Below, one piece after another: positions 9,338 through 18,827 of a stretch of 64,000 nucleotides of DNA (its first letter is position 1; each line of letters starts with the position of its first letter). Under the pieces are notes generated by a model. The model did no database searches, had not been told where the DNA came from, and worked only from the letters and a program-made list of their open reading frames with translations. The DNA comes from Kitasatospora phosalacinea (GTDB lineage Bacteria; Actinomycetota; Actinomycetes; Streptomycetales; Streptomycetaceae). The translations under genes were made by a program, and so were the position numbers. Location: contig NZ_JNWZ01000017.1 in the NCBI RefSeq assembly GCF_000716545.1, positions 1 through 64,000 of the forward strand, read 5' to 3'.

Positions 9338-9848
9338 GACGGACACGATTGACAAGCAAAGGGCTGGGGAATGTGTCAGGGGGTAGGTAGTGTTAACCTC
9401 ATTGCTGCACCAGATGCCCTCCGGGCGCCGGTGCGACGCATCCCGATCCCGTTCCCCCGTCCGCACGGGGGCCGGAAGCTCGGGAGCACGATTCTCCGGG
9501 AGTTCGCCACACCGCGTACGCAGCCTGCCTGCGCGAATGGGGCCCATCCCGAAGCCGTGACGGCACCGGACACCCACCTCCAGCCTCAGCCCTGAGGCCC
9601 GGCCGGGCGGGGCCCGCAGCGCCGCCGCGCGACGGGGGCCCGGGCATCGACAGGCGCAGCGAGGTCGGCATCAGAACCGGCCGTCCGCGCCGCTTCGCAC
9701 CACAGTGCACCGCACTTCGCAGCTCCCCGGAAGGACCAGCCTTCCGCGGGAATCCAGCCCCTGACCAGCGCGAAGAGACGCTGGACAGGACAGCACAACC
9801 GGTCGCCGTGCCAGACAGGCCGACGTCCGCTCCAGGGAAGGACCCTTA
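9338..9848 (+). promoter_or_regulatory. rho promoter and long 5' leader (511 nt without a gene)
   Basis: A clear TTGACA (9349-9354) follows thrB. The matching -10 is not obvious: TGTGTC (9372-9377) has 17-nt spacing, and TAGTGT (9388-9393) or TGTTAACC lie further on. The rest, about 450 nt, contains several GC-rich inverted repeats (for example CCCCCGTCCGCACGGGGG near 9455) and no credible gene. Long leaders are common on rho genes and allow Rho to control its own synthesis. That role here is inference. Confidence 0.5.
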
Positions 9849-12014
9849 GTGAGCGACACCACCGATCTGATGGGCGCGCGCCCGGACGCCGAGGCGTCGG
9901 ACGCGGCCGCCCCGGCGGCTCCGGCGCGACGCCGTCGTACCGCCGCCGCCGGCCTGGACGGCCTGGTGCTGGCCGAGCTCCAGAAGCTCGCCTCGTCCCT
10001 CGGGATCAGCGGCACCGGCCGGCTGCGCAAGAGCCAGCTGATCGAGGCCATCAAGGAGAAGAGCGGCGGGGACCCGCTGCTCGCGGGCGCCTCCGGCGCC
10101 ACCGCTCCGGCCGCGAAGAAGGCCGCCAAGGCCGCCGCGCCCGCCGTCGAGACCGCGGCCGCCCCGGCCGAGGAGCAGGGCGAACCGGCGGCTCCGCCGC
10201 GGGCGGCCCGCCGCACCCGCGCCGCCGCCGCCGCCACCGAGCCGCAGGCGCAGATCGAGATCCCGGTGCAGGCCGCCGCGGAGACCGCGGCCGCCACCGC
10301 CCGGGCCGAGCGCCCGCGCCGCCGGGCCACCGCCGCGGCCGGCGCCCCGACCGCCGAGCCCGGCGCCGCCACCGCCACCGCCACCGAGCAGGCCCCCGCC
10401 GAGGCCAAGGCCGAGGCGCAGCGCCCGGCCGCCGCCGAGGGCGAGGCCCGTGCCGAGCGCCGCGAGCGCCAGGGCCGCCGCGAGCGCGGCGACCGTCCCG
10501 AGCGCACCGAGCGCACCGAGCGCGGCGACCGTCCCGAGCGCACCGAGCGTTCCGAGCGTTCCGAGGCCTCCACGGCCGAGAGCGACAACGAGATCCGCGA
10601 GTCCCGCCGGGACCGCCGCAACCGCCGCGAGCGCGACCGCGCCGACCGCCAGCAGGGCGGTGGCCAGCAGCAGGACGGCGGCCAGGGCCGCCAGCAGGGC
10701 CAGCAGCAGGGCGGCGCCCAGCAGCAGGGCGGCAACGCCCACCAGCAGCAGGGCGGTTACGACGACGACGAGTTCGGCGACGGCCGGCGCGGCCGCCGCG
10801 GCCGCTACCGCGACCGCCGGGGCCGTCGCCGCGACGGTTTCGAGGGCACGAGCGGCCCCGAGGTCCCGCTGAGCGACGACGACGTCCTGATCCCGGTCGC
10901 GGGCATCCTGGACATCCTCGACAACTACGCCTTCGTCCGGACCTCGGGCTACCTGCCCGGCCAGAACGACGTCTACGTCTCGCTGGCCCAGGTCCGCAAG
11001 CACGGCCTGCGCAAGGGCGACGCCATCACCGGCGCCGTCCGCCAGCCGAAGGACGGCGAGCGCCGCGAGAAGTTCAACGCCATGGTGCGCCTGGACTCCG
11101 TCAACGGCATGGACCCGGACAGCGGCCGCGGCCGCCCCGAGTTCGGCAAGCTGACCCCGCTGTACCCGCAGGAGCGGCTGCGCCTGGAGACCGACCCGGG
11201 CGTGCTGACCACCCGGATCATCGACCTGGTGTCGCCGATCGGCAAGGGCCAGCGCGGTCTGATCGTGGCCCCGCCGAAGACCGGCAAGACCATGATCATG
11301 CAGGCGATCGCCAACGCGATCACCCACAACAACCCCGAGTGCCACCTGATGGTCGTCCTGGTGGACGAGCGTCCGGAAGAGGTCACCGACATGCAGCGGT
11401 CGGTGAAGGGCGAGGTCATCTCCTCGACCTTCGACCGCCCGGCCGAGGACCACACCACCGTCGCCGAGCTCGCCATCGAGCGCGCCAAGCGCCTGGTGGA
11501 GCTGGGCCACGACGTGGTGATCCTGCTGGACTCCATCACCCGCCTGGGCCGCGCCTACAACCTGGCCGCGCCCGCCTCCGGCCGCATCCTGTCCGGCGGT
11601 GTCGACTCGACCGCGCTGTACCCGCCGAAGAAGTTCTTCGGCGCCGCGCGCAACATCGAGAACGGCGGCTCGCTGACCATCCTCGCCACCGCGCTGGTCG
11701 ACACCGGCTCCCGGATGGACGAGGTGATCTTCGAGGAGTTCAAGGGCACCGGCAACATGGAGCTCAAGCTCGACCGGAAGCTCTCGGACAAGCGCATCTT
11801 CCCCTCCGTCGACGTGGACGCCTCCGGCACCCGCAAGGAGGAGATCCTGCTCGGCCACGAGGAACTGGCCATCACCTGGAAGCTCCGCCGGGTCCTGCAC
11901 GCGCTGGACTCGCAGCAGGCGATCGAGCTGCTGCTGGACAAGATGAAGCAGACCAAGTCGAACGCCGAGTTCCTGATGCAGATCGCCAAGAACACCCCGG
12001 GTTCGGGCGACTGA
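9849..12014 (+). CDS. rho: Transcription termination factor Rho with long disordered insert
   Basis: Hexameric RNA helicase that ends transcription at C-rich, unstructured RNA. Of 721 residues, about 30-72 form the Rho N-terminal helical domain ([15 protein letters not shown]). Residues about 75-330 are a low-complexity insert: first Ala/Pro/Glu-rich, then Arg/Glu repeats, then Gln/Gly-rich with RG motifs. The conserved core starts near residue 335 with the primary RNA-binding domain ([14 protein letters not shown]), then Walker A (APPKTGKT, about 474-481), Walker B ([11 protein letters not shown]) and the arginine/R-loop region ([11 protein letters not shown]). Such inserts are typical of high-GC actinobacterial Rho. 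Start is GTG 9849. A strong hairpin follows the stop. Confidence 0.97.
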   Translation: MSDTTDLMGARPDAEASDAAAPAAPARRRRTAAAGLDGLVLAELQKLASSLGISGTGRLRKSQLIEAIKEKSGGDPLLAGASGATAPAAKKAAKAAAPAVETAAAPAEEQGEPAAPPRAARRTRAAAAATEPQAQIEIPVQAAAETAAATARAERPRRRATAAAGAPTAEPGAATATATEQAPAEAKAEAQRPAAAEGEARAERRERQGRRERGDRPERTERTERGDRPERTERSERSEASTAESDNEIRESRRDRRNRRERDRADRQQGGGQQQDGGQGRQQGQQQGGAQQQGGNAHQQQGGYDDDEFGDGRRGRRGRYRDRRGRRRDGFEGTSGPEVPLSDDDVLIPVAGILDILDNYAFVRTSGYLPGQNDVYVSLAQVRKHGLRKGDAITGAVRQPKDGERREKFNAMVRLDSVNGMDPDSGRGRPEFGKLTPLYPQERLRLETDPGVLTTRIIDLVSPIGKGQRGLIVAPPKTGKTMIMQAIANAITHNNPECHLMVVLVDERPEEVTDMQRSVKGEVISSTFDRPAEDHTTVAELAIERAKRLVELGHDVVILLDSITRLGRAYNLAAPASGRILSGGVDSTALYPPKKFFGAARNIENGGSLTILATALVDTGSRMDEVIFEEFKGTGNMELKLDRKLSDKRIFPSVDVDASGTRKEEILLGHEELAITWKLRRVLHALDSQQAIELLLDKMKQTKSNAEFLMQIAKNTPGSGD

Positions 12015-12032
12015 CCCCGGTAGCACCACCGC

Positions 12033-12071
12033 GTGGACCCCGCACCGCCGTCGAGGCGGTGCGGGGTCCAC
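12033..12071 (+). terminator. Strong hairpin after rho
   Basis: GTGGACCCCGCACCGCC (12033-12049) pairs perfectly with 12055-12071 around a 5-nt loop, and CGCGTTTTC follows. A 17-bp stem shortly after the rho stop codon fits an intrinsic terminator. Confidence 0.8.
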
Positions 12072-12161
12072 CGCGTTTTCCGGGCCGCAGCGGGAAGCAG
12101 ACCACCGCAGCAGGCTGTCACTTATGCTCGAAAGGTCCCATCGAGGGCGAAAAGAGGCGAC

Positions 12162-13322
12162 ATGGCCGAGAACACCAGGAAACGCACCCCGCGCCGCCGC
12201 GGGGTGCGGATCGCGCTGTTCGGCCTGGCCGGCCTCGTCCTGGTCGGTGCCGGGCTGGGCGGCGTCGCCTACTGGAAGCTGAACGGGAACATCCACGGCG
12301 TCGACATCTCCGGGCAGCTGGGCACCGCCCGGCCGCCCGCCTCCACCGGCGGGGCGTTCAACCTGCTGCTGCTCGGCTCCGACTCGCGCTCCGGCTCCAA
12401 CGGGGAGCTGGCCGGCGGCGACACCGGCGACAGCGCCCGCTCGGACACCGCGATGGTGGTGCACGTCAACCAGGCCCACACCGCCGCCTCGGTGGTCTCG
12501 ATACCGCGCGACACCCTCGTCGCCCGCCCGGCCTGCACCGGGAGCGACGGCAAGCAGACCGCCGCGGCCCGCAGCGCGATGTTCAACTCCGCGTACGAGG
12601 TCGGCGGCCCGGCCTGCGCGGTGAAGACCGCCGAGCAGCTCACCGGGATGCGGATGGACCACTTCGTCGAGGTGGACTTCGCCGGCTTCGCCGCCATGAT
12701 CGACGCGATCGGCGGGGTGGACGTCACCACCACGGTGCCGATCGACGACGAGGACAGCGGGCTGCGCCTGGACCCGGGCAGCCACCACCTGGGCGGCCGG
12801 CAGGCGCTCGCCTTCGTCCGGACCAGGCACGGCATCGGCGACGGCAGCGACCTGGGCCGGATCGAGCTGCAGAAGGAGATGGTCAGGGCGATGCTCGGGC
12901 GGATCGGCTCGCTCGGCCTGGCCTCGAACCCGGTGGCGATGTGGAAGCTCGGCGACAAGCTGACCGGCGCGCTGACCACCGACTCCGACCTGGCCTCGGT
13001 GAACGCCCTGGTCGGCCTGGCCCAGACGCTCAAGAAGATCGGCCCCGACCAGCTCACCATGGTCACCCTCCCGGTGGCGTACGCGGTCAGCGACCCCAAC
13101 CGGGTCGTCCCGAAGACCCCGGACGCCCAGCAGCTGTGGGCGGCGCTGCGCACCGACGGGGCGGTGCCGGAGTCGGTGCTCCAGGACCAGCCGACCAACC
13201 CGGTGCAGACCTCCCCGTCCGACGCCGCGACCGGGGACTGGTCCGGCATCCCGACCGGGGCCCCGTCCGCGTCGGCGAGCGCCACCGCGCGGGCGACCGC
13301 GGTGGACGGGGGAGCGGAATAA
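12162..13322 (+). CDS. LytR-CpsA-Psr (LCP) family cell-wall glycopolymer ligase
   Basis: LCP enzymes attach polyprenyl-linked glycopolymers to peptidoglycan outside the membrane. The 386-residue protein has a basic N-terminus, one transmembrane segment (about residues 17-40, IALFGLAGLVLVGAGLGG) and the LCP domain with NLLLLGSDSR, SDTAMVVHV, SIPRDTLV and a C-terminal FVRTRHGIGDGSDLGRI, which hold the conserved Arg and Asp residues. A Pro/Ser/Ala-rich tail ends the protein. Start is ATG 12162 behind AAGAGG. A possible -10 (TATGCT, 12123-12128) precedes it. A WecA-like transferase 6 kb downstream could make its lipid-linked substrates. Confidence 0.9.
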   Translation: MAENTRKRTPRRRGVRIALFGLAGLVLVGAGLGGVAYWKLNGNIHGVDISGQLGTARPPASTGGAFNLLLLGSDSRSGSNGELAGGDTGDSARSDTAMVVHVNQAHTAASVVSIPRDTLVARPACTGSDGKQTAAARSAMFNSAYEVGGPACAVKTAEQLTGMRMDHFVEVDFAGFAAMIDAIGGVDVTTTVPIDDEDSGLRLDPGSHHLGGRQALAFVRTRHGIGDGSDLGRIELQKEMVRAMLGRIGSLGLASNPVAMWKLGDKLTGALTTDSDLASVNALVGLAQTLKKIGPDQLTMVTLPVAYAVSDPNRVVPKTPDAQQLWAALRTDGAVPESVLQDQPTNPVQTSPSDAATGDWSGIPTGAPSASASATARATAVDGGAE

Positions 13323-13446
13323 CGGGATCCGCCTCCCGGTTTGGGAAGAAGCGGGCAGTGCTGGCACACTGGTCCGTCGGTCCCGGTTCACGAGCGGCTG
13401 CCCAGCCCGCCGACCCGGTGCCCTCCCGATCAGCTAGGAGAATCCC

Positions 13447-13671
13447 TTGAAGTCCAACGTTCACCCGGAGTACGTGCTCACCAAGGTGACCTGCACCTGT
13501 GGCAACGAGTTCACCACCCGCTCCACCGAGACCAGCGGCGAGATCCGCGCCGAGGTCTGCTCGAACTGCCACCCGTTCTACACCGGCAAGCAGAAGATCC
13601 TCGACACCGGTGGCCGCGTGGCCCGCTTCGAGGCCCGCTTCGGCAAGAAGCTCTCCGGCGGCAAGGCCTAG
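13447..13671 (+). CDS. rpmE: 50S ribosomal protein L31, zinc-binding (C+) form
   Basis: The 74-residue protein begins [10 protein letters not shown] and has four zinc-type cysteines (C16 and C18 in CTC, C38 and C41 in CSNC), so it is the C+ paralogue. Streptomycetes usually also have a zinc-free copy controlled by Zur elsewhere. The start is TTG 13447, preceded by AGGAG. The rpmE-prfA-prmC order is conserved. Confidence 0.96.
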   Translation: MKSNVHPEYVLTKVTCTCGNEFTTRSTETSGEIRAEVCSNCHPFYTGKQKILDTGGRVARFEARFGKKLSGGKA

Positions 13672-13797
13672 CGCTTCCACGGCGCCGGTCTCGGACGTCC
13701 CCGTGCTCGTCACGGGGGTGTCCGGGCCGGCGCCGTTCGCGTCCCCCGCCCTCCCCTCCAGCACCCCGCGGCACACTCACGGAAGTAGGACAGACCG

Positions 13798-14874
13798 ATG
13801 TTCGAGGCAGTCGAAGAGCTCCTCGTCGAGCACGCCGACCTCGAGAAGAGGCTGGCCGACCCGTCGGTGCACGCCGACCAGGCCAACGCCCGCAAACTGG
13901 CCAAGCGCTACGCCGAGCTGACCCCGATCACCCGGACGTACCTGGCCTGGAAGCAGGCCGGCGAGGACATCGCCGCCGCGCGCGAATTCGCCGCCGAGGA
14001 CCCGGACTTCATCGCGGAGGCGAAGGCTTCGGAGGCCCGGCAGGAGGAGCTGACCGAGGAGCTGCGGCTGCTGCTGGTGCCGCGCGACCCCAACGACGAC
14101 AAGGACGTCATCCTGGAGGTCAAGGCGGGCGAGGGCGGCGAGGAGTCGGCGCTGTTCGCCGGCGACCTGCTGCGGATGTACCTGCGCTACGCGGAGCGGC
14201 TGGGCTGGAAGACCGAGATCATCGACGCCAACGAGTCCGACCTCGGCGGCTACAAGGACGTCTCGGTGGCGGTCAAGACCAAGGGCAACCCGGAGCCGGG
14301 CCACGGCGTCTGGGCGCAGCTGAAGTACGAGGGCGGCGTGCACCGGGTGCAGCGGGTGCCCGCGACCGAGTCGCAGGGCCGGATCCACACCTCCGCCGCG
14401 GGCGTGCTGGTCACCCCGGAGGCCGAGGAGGTCGAGGTGGAGATCCACGCCAACGACCTGCGGATCGACGTCTACCGCTCCTCGGGCCCCGGCGGGCAGT
14501 CGGTGAACACCACCGACTCCGCGGTCCGGATCACCCACCTGCCGACCGGTATCGTGGCGTCCTGCCAGAACGAGAAGAGCCAGCTGCAGAACAAGGAGCA
14601 GGCGATGCGCATCCTGCGTTCGCGGCTGCTGGCCGCCGCGCAGGAGGAGGCCGAGCGGGAGGCGTCCGACGCCCGCCGCAGCCAGGTGCGCACCGTGGAC
14701 CGCTCCGAGCGGATCCGGACGTACAACTTCCCGGAGAACCGCATCTCCGACCACCGCACCGGCTTCAAGTCGTACAACCTGGACCAGGTGCTGGACGGCG
14801 ACCTGAACGCGGTGATCCAGTCCTGTGTGGACGCCGACGCCGCGGCCAAGCTGGCCGCCGCGCAGGAGAACTGA
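13798..14874 (+). CDS. prfA: Peptide chain release factor 1
   Basis: Reads UAA and UAG stop codons and triggers peptide release. The 358-residue protein contains the catalytic GGQ in [17 protein letters not shown] (near residue 232) and the family sequence [20 protein letters not shown]. Its domain 2 codon-reading region has the RF1-type context. PrmC, encoded 19 nt downstream, methylates the Gln of GGQ, so the two genes form a functional pair. Confidence 0.97.
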   Translation: MFEAVEELLVEHADLEKRLADPSVHADQANARKLAKRYAELTPITRTYLAWKQAGEDIAAAREFAAEDPDFIAEAKASEARQEELTEELRLLLVPRDPNDDKDVILEVKAGEGGEESALFAGDLLRMYLRYAERLGWKTEIIDANESDLGGYKDVSVAVKTKGNPEPGHGVWAQLKYEGGVHRVQRVPATESQGRIHTSAAGVLVTPEAEEVEVEIHANDLRIDVYRSSGPGGQSVNTTDSAVRITHLPTGIVASCQNEKSQLQNKEQAMRILRSRLLAAAQEEAEREASDARRSQVRTVDRSERIRTYNFPENRISDHRTGFKSYNLDQVLDGDLNAVIQSCVDADAAAKLAAAQEN

Positions 14875-14893
14875 TCATAAAAGGGGCCGAGGG

Positions 14894-15760
14894 ATGAACC
14901 TGCTGCTCGCCGAGGTGGCCCAGGCCACCCAGCGCCTGGCCGCGGCCGGCGTGCCCTCGCCGCGCTTCGACGCGGAGGAGCTGGCGGCGCACATCCACGG
15001 CGTGAAGCGCAGCCAGCTGCACACCGTGCCGGACGGCGACTTCGACGCCCGGTACTGGGAGGCGGTCTCCCGCCGCGAGCAGCGCGAGCCGCTCCAGCAC
15101 ATCACCGGGCGGGCGTTCTTCCGCTACCTCGAACTGGAGGTCGGCCCCGGGGTGTTCGTCCCCCGGCCGGAGACCGAGACGGTCGTCGAGTGGGCGATAG
15201 ACGCGGTCCGCGCGATGGACGTGGCCGAGCCGCTGGTGGTCGACCTGTGCACCGGCTCCGGGGCGATCGCGCTGGCCCTGGCCCAGGAACTGCCCCGCTC
15301 GACCGTGCACGCCTTCGAACTCGACGAGGGCGCCCTCGCCTACACCCGGCGCAACGTCGAGGCCAGCCCCGACCGGGCCCGGGTCCACCTGCACCAGGGC
15401 GACGCCACCCTGGCCTTCGCGGACGACCGCGGCTGGGACGGCCGGTTCGACCTGGTGATCAGCAATCCGCCGTACATCCCGCTCACCGAGTGGGAGTACG
15501 TCGCCCCCGAGGCCCGCGACCACGACCCGCAGATGTCGCTGTTCTCCGGAGAGGACGGGCTTGACACCATCCGCGGCATCGAGCGGGTCGCCGCCCGACT
15601 GCTGCGGCCCGGCGGCGCGGTGGTGATCGAGCACGCGGACACCCAGGGCGGGCAGGTCCCGTGGATCTTCCGCGAGGAGGGCGGCTGGACGGACGCGGCC
15701 GACCACCGGGACCTCAACAACCGGCCGCGCTTCACGACGGCCCGAAGGGTCTCGTTGTGA
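14894..15760 (+). CDS. prmC: Release factor glutamine N5-methyltransferase
   Basis: SAM-dependent methylation of the Gln in the GGQ motif of release factors. The 288-residue protein has an N-terminal helical domain and a class I methyltransferase fold with the SAM loop VVDLCTGSGAIALAL and the catalytic NPPY motif (VISNPPYIPL). The start is ATG 14894 after GAGGG. An earlier in-frame stretch overlaps prfA and is rejected. The last codons and stop lie inside a 41-bp tandem repeat. Confidence 0.96.
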   Translation: MNLLLAEVAQATQRLAAAGVPSPRFDAEELAAHIHGVKRSQLHTVPDGDFDARYWEAVSRREQREPLQHITGRAFFRYLELEVGPGVFVPRPETETVVEWAIDAVRAMDVAEPLVVDLCTGSGAIALALAQELPRSTVHAFELDEGALAYTRRNVEASPDRARVHLHQGDATLAFADDRGWDGRFDLVISNPPYIPLTEWEYVAPEARDHDPQMSLFSGEDGLDTIRGIERVAARLLRPGGAVVIEHADTQGGQVPWIFREEGGWTDAADHRDLNNRPRFTTARRVSL

Positions 15761-15827
15761 ACACCGGGCGCAGTACGACGGCCCGTAGGGTCTCGTTGTG
15801 AACACCGGGCGCAGTACGACGGCCCGC
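15734..15827. repeat. 41-bp tandem repeat over the prmC stop codon, about 2.3 copies
   Basis: Unit 1 (15734-15774) begins ACGACGGCCCGAAGGGTCTC and contains the last prmC codons and its TGA. Unit 2 (15775-15815) differs by one base (CGTAGG for CGAAGG). A third copy begins at 15816 and diverges after ACGACGGCCCG. Because translation stops in unit 1, extra copies do not change PrmC. The units are contiguous, without spacers. Confidence 0.9.
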
Positions 15828-15893
15828 CGTGTTTCGCTTCGAGCACTGCTTCGCGTTAAGTACCACTGACACCACCGGAAGGGGATTGCTCCG

Positions 15894-16541
15894 ATGAGCC
15901 GCCGATACGACTGCTCCGACGCCCAGGACCGCGCGAGCGGGCTGCGTGAGGCCGCCACGGCGATCCGCCGCGGGGAACTGGTGGTGGTGCCGACCGACAC
16001 CGTCTACGGGATCGCCGCGGACGCCTTCTCCCCGGAGGCGGTCGGCGCGCTGCTGGCCGCCAAGGGCCGGGGCCGGAACATGCCCTCGCCGGTGCTGGTC
16101 GGCTCGCCGACCACGCTGCACGGGCTGGTCACCGACTTCTCCGAGCAGGCCTGGGAGCTGGTGGACGCGTTCTGGCCGGGCGGCCTGACCCTGGTGGCCC
16201 GCCACCAGCCGTCGCTGCGCTGGGACCTGGGCGAGACCCGGGGCACCGTCGCGGTCCGGATGCCGCTGCACCCGGTCGTCCTGGAGCTGCTGAACGCCAC
16301 CGGCCCGCTCGCGGTCTCCTCCGGCAACAAGACCGGCGGCCCGTCCCCGTCCACCTGTGACGAGGCCCAGTCGCAGCTCGGCGACGCGGTGTCGATCTAC
16401 CTGGACGGCGGGACGGCCGACTACGGCACGCCCTCCACCATCGTCGACGTCACCGGCAAGGTGCCGGTGGTGCTGCGGGCGGGCGCGATCGGCGTCGAGC
16501 AGCTGAGGGAGGTCGTTCCGGACGTGGAGGCCGGCAGTTGA
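15894..16541 (+). CDS. tsaC: Threonylcarbamoyl-AMP synthase (TsaC/Sua5/YrdC family)
   Basis: Makes threonylcarbamoyl-AMP from threonine, bicarbonate and ATP, the first step to the t6A modification at position 37 of ANN-decoding tRNAs. The 215-residue protein is a YrdC domain: GELVVVPTDTVYGIAADAF, the SPVLVGS segment, FWPGGLTLVAR, TVAVRMPLHP and AVSSGNKTGG. It lacks the C-terminal Sua5 domain. Start ATG 15894 behind GGAAGGGG. It overlaps the next gene by 4 nt (TTGA), so the two are translationally coupled. Confidence 0.93.
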   Translation: MSRRYDCSDAQDRASGLREAATAIRRGELVVVPTDTVYGIAADAFSPEAVGALLAAKGRGRNMPSPVLVGSPTTLHGLVTDFSEQAWELVDAFWPGGLTLVARHQPSLRWDLGETRGTVAVRMPLHPVVLELLNATGPLAVSSGNKTGGPSPSTCDEAQSQLGDAVSIYLDGGTADYGTPSTIVDVTGKVPVVLRAGAIGVEQLREVVPDVEAGS

Positions 16542-17212
16542 CCGCCGCCGCCACGTCGTACGGAGCGGGGAGCGCCCTGGACTCCTTCACGGAGCCGGGG
16601 CCGCTCCCGCTGGACACCTTCCGCATCCTGTTCGTCTGCACCGGCAACGTCTGCCGCTCCCCGATCGCCGAGCGCCTGGCCCGGCTGGAGCTGGACGCCC
16701 GGCTGGGCGTGCGGACCGGCCGCCGGATCGTGGTGGAGAGCGCCGGCACCTGGGGCCACGAGGGCGCCCCGATGGAGGCGCACGCGGCGACGGTGCTCGG
16801 CGAGTACGGCGCGGACAGCGCCGGTTTCGCGGGCCGGGAGCTGCTGGACGAGCACGTGATCGACGCGGACCTGGTGCTGACCGCGACCCTGGACCACCGG
16901 GCGCAGGTCATCTCGATGGGGCACTCGGCGGGTCTGCGCACCTTCACCATCAAGGAGTTCACCCGTCTGGTGCAAAGGGTCGACCCGGGCACCCTGCCGG
17001 ACCCCAGGAACGGCGCGCGGCTGACCGAACGCGCCCGCGCGCTGGTCCGTTCGGCCGCCGCCCTGCGGGGCTGGCTGCTGGCCTCCGCGCCCGAGTTCGA
17101 CGAGCTGAGGGACCCTTACGGGGCCCCGATCGGGATGTTCCGCAACTGCGGCGAGGAGATATTCGACGCGCTCGACCCGGTGGTGACCGCACTGACGGGC
17201 GTGGCCCGCTGA
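16538..17212 (+). CDS. Low-molecular-weight protein tyrosine phosphatase family protein
   Basis: The 224-residue protein has the phosphatase P-loop CTGNVCRS (catalytic C34, R40) and a late LPDPRNG segment that carries the expected general-acid Asp. About 28 residues precede the domain. In bacteria these enzymes often dephosphorylate Tyr on exopolysaccharide kinases, and some act on arginine phosphate. The substrate is not evident. Start is TTG 16538, overlapping the tsaC stop as TTGA. Confidence 0.87.
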   Translation: MTAAATSYGAGSALDSFTEPGPLPLDTFRILFVCTGNVCRSPIAERLARLELDARLGVRTGRRIVVESAGTWGHEGAPMEAHAATVLGEYGADSAGFAGRELLDEHVIDADLVLTATLDHRAQVISMGHSAGLRTFTIKEFTRLVQRVDPGTLPDPRNGARLTERARALVRSAAALRGWLLASAPEFDELRDPYGAPIGMFRNCGEEIFDALDPVVTALTGVAR

Positions 17213-17377
17213 GTTGAGCGCCCTCCACTAAAGTTTCCGTGGGGGATTTGTGAAGACTGCGTGCTCGGGGCGTGACGGCAACCGGAAAGGCGCAAGCCCG
17301 CGTGTGCGGGCGGGCCGGGCGGCGGGGGCCGACCTACGCTGGAAAAACCTGCCCGCACCGCAGCCTGGAGCCGCACC

Positions 17378-18640
17378 ATGACGGTCGCCGACGCCCCATC
17401 CGTCCCCCGGGAGGCCGCCGAGGCCCTGCGCGCGGCCGACCCGCTGATCGCCGACCTGCTCACCGCCGAGGCCGAGCGCCGGGCGGTGAGCCTGCAACTG
17501 CTCGCCGGGGAGAGCCTGGCCACCCCCGCCGTGCTGGCCGCGCTGGCCGGCCCGCTGGCCGACAAGTACGCCGACGGGTACCCGGGCCACCGGTACCACA
17601 CCGGCTGCGCGCCCGCCGACACCGTCGAACTGCTGGCGATCGACCGGGCCCGCGAACTGTTCGCCGCCCCGCACGCCAACGTCCAACCCAGGTCCGGGAC
17701 TTCGGCGATGCTGGCGGCCTACGCGGCCCTGCTGCGGCCGGACGACGCGGTGCTCGCGATGTCGCTGGAGCACGGCGGCCACCTGAGCGCCGGCTCGCGC
17801 GCCAACTTCTCCGGCCGCTGGTTCCGCTTCCACGGCTACGGGGTGCGCGCCGACGACGGCCGGATCGACCTCGACCAAGTCCGCGAACTGGCCCGCGCGC
17901 ACCGCCCGAAGGCGATCGTGGCGGGCGGCATCTCCTACCCGCGGCACGTCGACTGGGCCGCCTTCCGGGAGATCGCCGACGAGGTGGACGCCTACCTGAT
18001 CGCCGCCGCCGGGCAGACCGCGGGCCTGGTCGCGGCCGGCGCCGCGCCCTCCCCGGTGCCGTACGCGGACGTCACCGTGGCCACCACCCACAAGCTGCTG
18101 CGCGGCCCGCGCGGCGGCCTGCTGCTGTGCACCGCGGAACTGGCCGACCGGATCGACCGGGCGGTGTTCCCGTTCAGCCAGGGCGGCGCGGCGATGAACG
18201 AGGTGGCCGCCAAGGCGGTGGCCCTCGCCCAGGCCGCCACCCCCGCCTACACCGGCTACGTCCGCCGGGCGGTCTCCGGGGCGCGGGCGCTGGCCGAGGC
18301 GCTGGCCGGGGCCGGGGCAGCGCCGCTCACCGGCGGCACCGACACCCACCTGGTGACCGCCTCGGTCGCGGAGCTCGGGCTGAGCGGCGCGGAGGCCGAA
18401 CGCCGGTGCGCCGCCGCCGGGCTGGTGCTCGGCCGGTGCGCCCTCCCGTACGACCCGGCGCCGCCGGCCGAGACCTCCGGGATCCGGCTGGGCACCGGGA
18501 CGTGCGCGGCCCAGGGGATGGGGGAGGCGGAGCTCGGCGAGGTCGGCGCGCTGCTGGGCCGGGTGCTCGGCGGGGCGGCGCTCGACCCGGTCCGGGCGCG
18601 GGTGCGGGAGCTGGCCCGGGCCTTCGCCGGGCGCCCCTGA
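17378..18640 (+). CDS. Divergent serine hydroxymethyltransferase-like PLP-fold protein
   Basis: The 420 residues align along most of SHMT: DKYADGYPGHRYHTGC, the HANVQPRSGT segment, LEHGGHLSAGS, the PLP-lysine motif TTHKLLRGPRGG (K239) and SGIRLGT. Key differences are visible. The motif that should read VDMAHxAGL reads AAAGQTAGL, so the Asp that binds the pyridine nitrogen is Ala210 and the following His is Gln213. YAEGYPG is YADGYPG. The usual ASEN motif is replaced by AGES. PLP could still bind through Lys239, but normal SHMT chemistry is doubtful. A TACGCT -10 (17335-17340) precedes the ATG. Function uncertain: altered specificity or a non-catalytic role. Confidence 0.75.
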   Translation: MTVADAPSVPREAAEALRAADPLIADLLTAEAERRAVSLQLLAGESLATPAVLAALAGPLADKYADGYPGHRYHTGCAPADTVELLAIDRARELFAAPHANVQPRSGTSAMLAAYAALLRPDDAVLAMSLEHGGHLSAGSRANFSGRWFRFHGYGVRADDGRIDLDQVRELARAHRPKAIVAGGISYPRHVDWAAFREIADEVDAYLIAAAGQTAGLVAAGAAPSPVPYADVTVATTHKLLRGPRGGLLLCTAELADRIDRAVFPFSQGGAAMNEVAAKAVALAQAATPAYTGYVRRAVSGARALAEALAGAGAAPLTGGTDTHLVTASVAELGLSGAEAERRCAAAGLVLGRCALPYDPAPPAETSGIRLGTGTCAAQGMGEAELGEVGALLGRVLGGAALDPVRARVRELARAFAGRP

Positions 18641-18827
18641 GCGGCCGCCCGGCCGTCCGCCCGGGTGCCCGTCCGACCGCCTGGGTGCCCGCTCGGGAGA
18701 ACCGCGATGCGGGGGCTCGGCGTCGGAGTCAATAAGGTGTGCTCCGTGGCGACGCACCTCGAACCCCGAAGCAGCACGGGAGTACCCTGCGTACTCGTCC
18801 GTCCGAGCGTGACCATGGAGGCCGGTG

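Noticed and set aside
15734..15827. Possible CRISPR array at the 41-bp repeats
   Set aside because: The units are contiguous with no unique spacers, only about 2.3 copies exist, and no cas genes are near.
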